DNA from: an uncultured bacterium
GTDB taxonomy: Bacteria > Acidobacteriota > Aminicenantia > Aminicenantales > CALLJL01
DNA length: 41,845 nucleotides
NCBI GenBank assembly: GCA_938092135.1
Contig: CALLJL010000006.1
Coordinates: 1 to 41,845 of the forward strand
Direction of reading: 5' to 3'
In this document: piece by piece, positions 40,491-41,845 of the stretch
How positions within the stretch are numbered: the first letter of the stretch is position 1
Layout of the letters: each line of letters opens with the position of its first letter
Made by a program: the position numbers and the translations under genes
Notes under the pieces: generated by a model
Databases searched by the model: none
The model's input: the letters and a program-made list of their open reading frames with translations, nothing else
What the model was told of the DNA's origin: nothing

Positions 40491-41845
40491 ATGAAAAAAG
40501 ATTATAAAAATTTTCTCAAATTATCGCTGGCTCTTTTCTTTTTTATTGTATTTATATTTTTCCCGCAGCAGTTATTCAACGCTGCGCTTCAGCAATTAGA
40601 AAATCCTCTGGAAATACATGTAATAAATGTTGGGCAGGGTGATTGTTTTCTTATTATTTCGCCTTCAGGCAGAAAAGTTTTAATAGATGCGGGAAATACA
40701 GGAAAAGGTGCAAGCACTGTCCTTCCTTATTTGAGGAGCAAAGGAATTTCTGCTCTTGATTATATAGTTGCCTCTCACTTTCATGCCGACCACATTGGTG
40801 GAATTGATGAGGTCGTCAATGGCTTAGGAGGAAGCTCAAAGATTCTGGTAGCAGCCTATGATCGAGGTGGTTCTTACAGTTCGAAGGCCTTTGAAGAATA
40901 TATATCAGCTGTTGGTTCAAAGAGACAGATAATTCTGCCAGGCCAGACAATCGACCTTGGATCAAATGTAATGATGAAATGTATCGCTTCAGGTGGATAT
41001 ACTGAAAGCGGTCGAGTTTATTCAGGAAGCGATGAGAACGCTCTGTCTGTAGTTTTTCATTTAAAATACGGGCATTTCGATATGTACTTTGGTGGAGATA
41101 GTAATTACCTTATAGAGAATTATATAGCAGAAAGAGCTAAAGACGTTGATGTTTATAAAGTCAGTCATCACGGAAGTAATACAAGCTCAACTCAGACTTT
41201 GCTTAATAGATTAAAACCCGAAGTCTCCGTTATTTCGGTGGGAAATGGAAATACTTACGGCCACCCCCATTATGAGACAATCACGAGGCTTATAAATATG
41301 AATAGCTATATATATCAAACGGAAACAGGTTGGAATACTCCACCAGCAGGAAAGGGAGAGGTAGCTAATGGAAGTTTTTTTATAAGCACGGATGGCTATT
41401 ATTACACTGTTTCAGGCTCAAATCTTGTTCCTCAGAAAAGGGCGACAGATACTTATGTGCCGGGTGCAAGCGCACCGCCTTTTGGCTTTGTGGATACTCC
41501 TCAGGAAGGGGCATCTGGGATAGAGGGGGCGATACCGGTAACTGGCTGGGCATTGGATGATATTGAGGTGGTGAAGGTGGAGATAAAGAGAGATCCCCAT
41601 CCTTTGGATAACCCGGTAGTTATTGGGCCTGATGGTTTGGTGTATATAGGGGACGCCTGTTTTGTTGAGGGGGCAAGACCCGATGTGGAGCAAGCATATC
41701 CTTCATATCCTCTGGCTTACAGAGCAGGCTGGGGCTATATGCTGCTTACGAATTTCTTGCCCAACCAGGGCAATGGGACCTACAGGATTCATGCTATTGC
41801 CTATGATAAAGAGGGCCACAGGGTGACTCTGGGAACTAAGACCTT
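40491..41845 (+). CDS. secreted MBL-fold hydrolase (ComEC/Rec2-like) fused to a beta-sandwich domain, 3'-partial
   Basis: Open from ATG 40491 to the window edge (451 codons). Signal segment LALFFFIVFIFFPQQLFNAA is followed by an MBL domain: EIHVINVGQGDCFLI, DAGNTGKGAS, ASHFHADHIGGID (96-101, HxHxDH), FGGDSN (Asp203), VSHHGSNTSS (His226/227) and GHPHYET (257-260). This is the ComEC/Rec2 C-terminal MBL type, in a stand-alone secreted form. From about residue 330 comes a repeated-type domain, PFGFVDTPQEGASGIEGAIP then VTGWALDDIEVVKVEIKRDP ... FVEGARPDVEQAYPSYPLAY, a beta-sandwich I recognise from Aminicenantes secreted proteins. Ribosome site is weak. Function may be nucleic-acid or phosphate-ester hydrolysis, by analogy only. 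The gene continues past the edge. Confidence 0.8.
   Translation, partial: MKKDYKNFLKLSLALFFFIVFIFFPQQLFNAALQQLENPLEIHVINVGQGDCFLIISPSGRKVLIDAGNTGKGASTVLPYLRSKGISALDYIVASHFHADHIGGIDEVVNGLGGSSKILVAAYDRGGSYSSKAFEEYISAVGSKRQIILPGQTIDLGSNVMMKCIASGGYTESGRVYSGSDENALSVVFHLKYGHFDMYFGGDSNYLIENYIAERAKDVDVYKVSHHGSNTSSTQTLLNRLKPEVSVISVGNGNTYGHPHYETITRLINMNSYIYQTETGWNTPPAGKGEVANGSFFISTDGYYYTVSGSNLVPQKRATDTYVPGASAPPFGFVDTPQEGASGIEGAIPVTGWALDDIEVVKVEIKRDPHPLDNPVVIGPDGLVYIGDACFVEGARPDVEQAYPSYPLAYRAGWGYMLLTNFLPNQGNGTYRIHAIAYDKEGHRVTLGTKT

Noticed and set aside
1..41845. CRISPR array, tRNA or rRNA genes
   Set aside because: No regularly spaced repeats, no tRNA-like T-loop/acceptor pairs and no rRNA segments were recognised by eye.

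Overview
The window looks like a chromosomal piece of an AT-rich, Gram-negative, anaerobic or facultative heterotroph. Evidence for an outer membrane is direct: two TonB-dependent receptors, a BamA/TamA-type barrel, a small OMP-type barrel and an OmpA-domain relic. The mix of receptors with carboxypeptidase-regulatory-like N-terminal domains, a large BNR-repeat (sortilin/VPS10-like) secreted protein, M28 and M20 peptidases, a DUF5107-TPR protein, a GH106-like glycosidase and 6-bladed beta-propeller relics resembles Candidatus Aminicenantes (Acidobacteriota-related). That assignment is inference from gene content; no rRNA, tRNA or other marker RNA gene was found.

Layout. 1-1770 is a decayed zone: a beta-propeller pseudogene with two in-frame stops, an internally deleted IS110-family transposase, a short IS256-family remnant and a tandem repeat. 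1773-9953 carries an RNA uracil methyltransferase, a secreted esterase, a TauE/SafE permease, a BamA-type barrel, a secreted M28 peptidase and a Tiki/ChaN-EreA-like protein whose signal-peptide start is out of frame at a poly-T tract. 10324-15562 holds a membrane-anchored alpha/beta hydrolase, an outer-membrane barrel, an M20 amidohydrolase, and a sodium:solute symporter with its small DUF3311 partner. 15713-19078 is a secreted GH106-like glycosidase.

19474-20879 (minus strand) is the most notable locus: hgcB and hgcA, the ferredoxin and corrinoid protein that together methylate mercury. HgcA has the diagnostic cap-helix motif NVWCAAGKGTFG and a corrinoid-plus-membrane architecture. HgcB has both 4Fe-4S motifs and the conserved CMECGAC, but ends in Ser-Ser where characterised HgcB proteins carry a vicinal Cys pair. 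A good sigma70-type promoter precedes hgcA.

21517-22932 encodes a rhomboid protease with a TPR-like tail. 23052-24179 is a dead IS256-family element (in-frame stop plus C-terminal deletion). 24583-35267 contains two TonB-dependent receptors, a DUF5107-TPR protein and a small membrane-anchored protein of a receptor-linked family. A strong terminator follows each receptor; the second sits between convergent genes. 35357-38695 is the BNR-repeat secreted protein. 38800-39474 is a second graveyard (OmpA-domain pseudogene, VapBC remnants). The window closes with a voltage-gated potassium channel and a secreted MBL-fold hydrolase that runs off the 3' edge.

The overall picture is a scavenging lifestyle (peptides, esters, glycans through TonB receptors and a Na+ symporter) with mercury-methylation capacity, in a genome region heavily marked by dead insertion elements and a short dispersed motif (GGGGACACAAAC).
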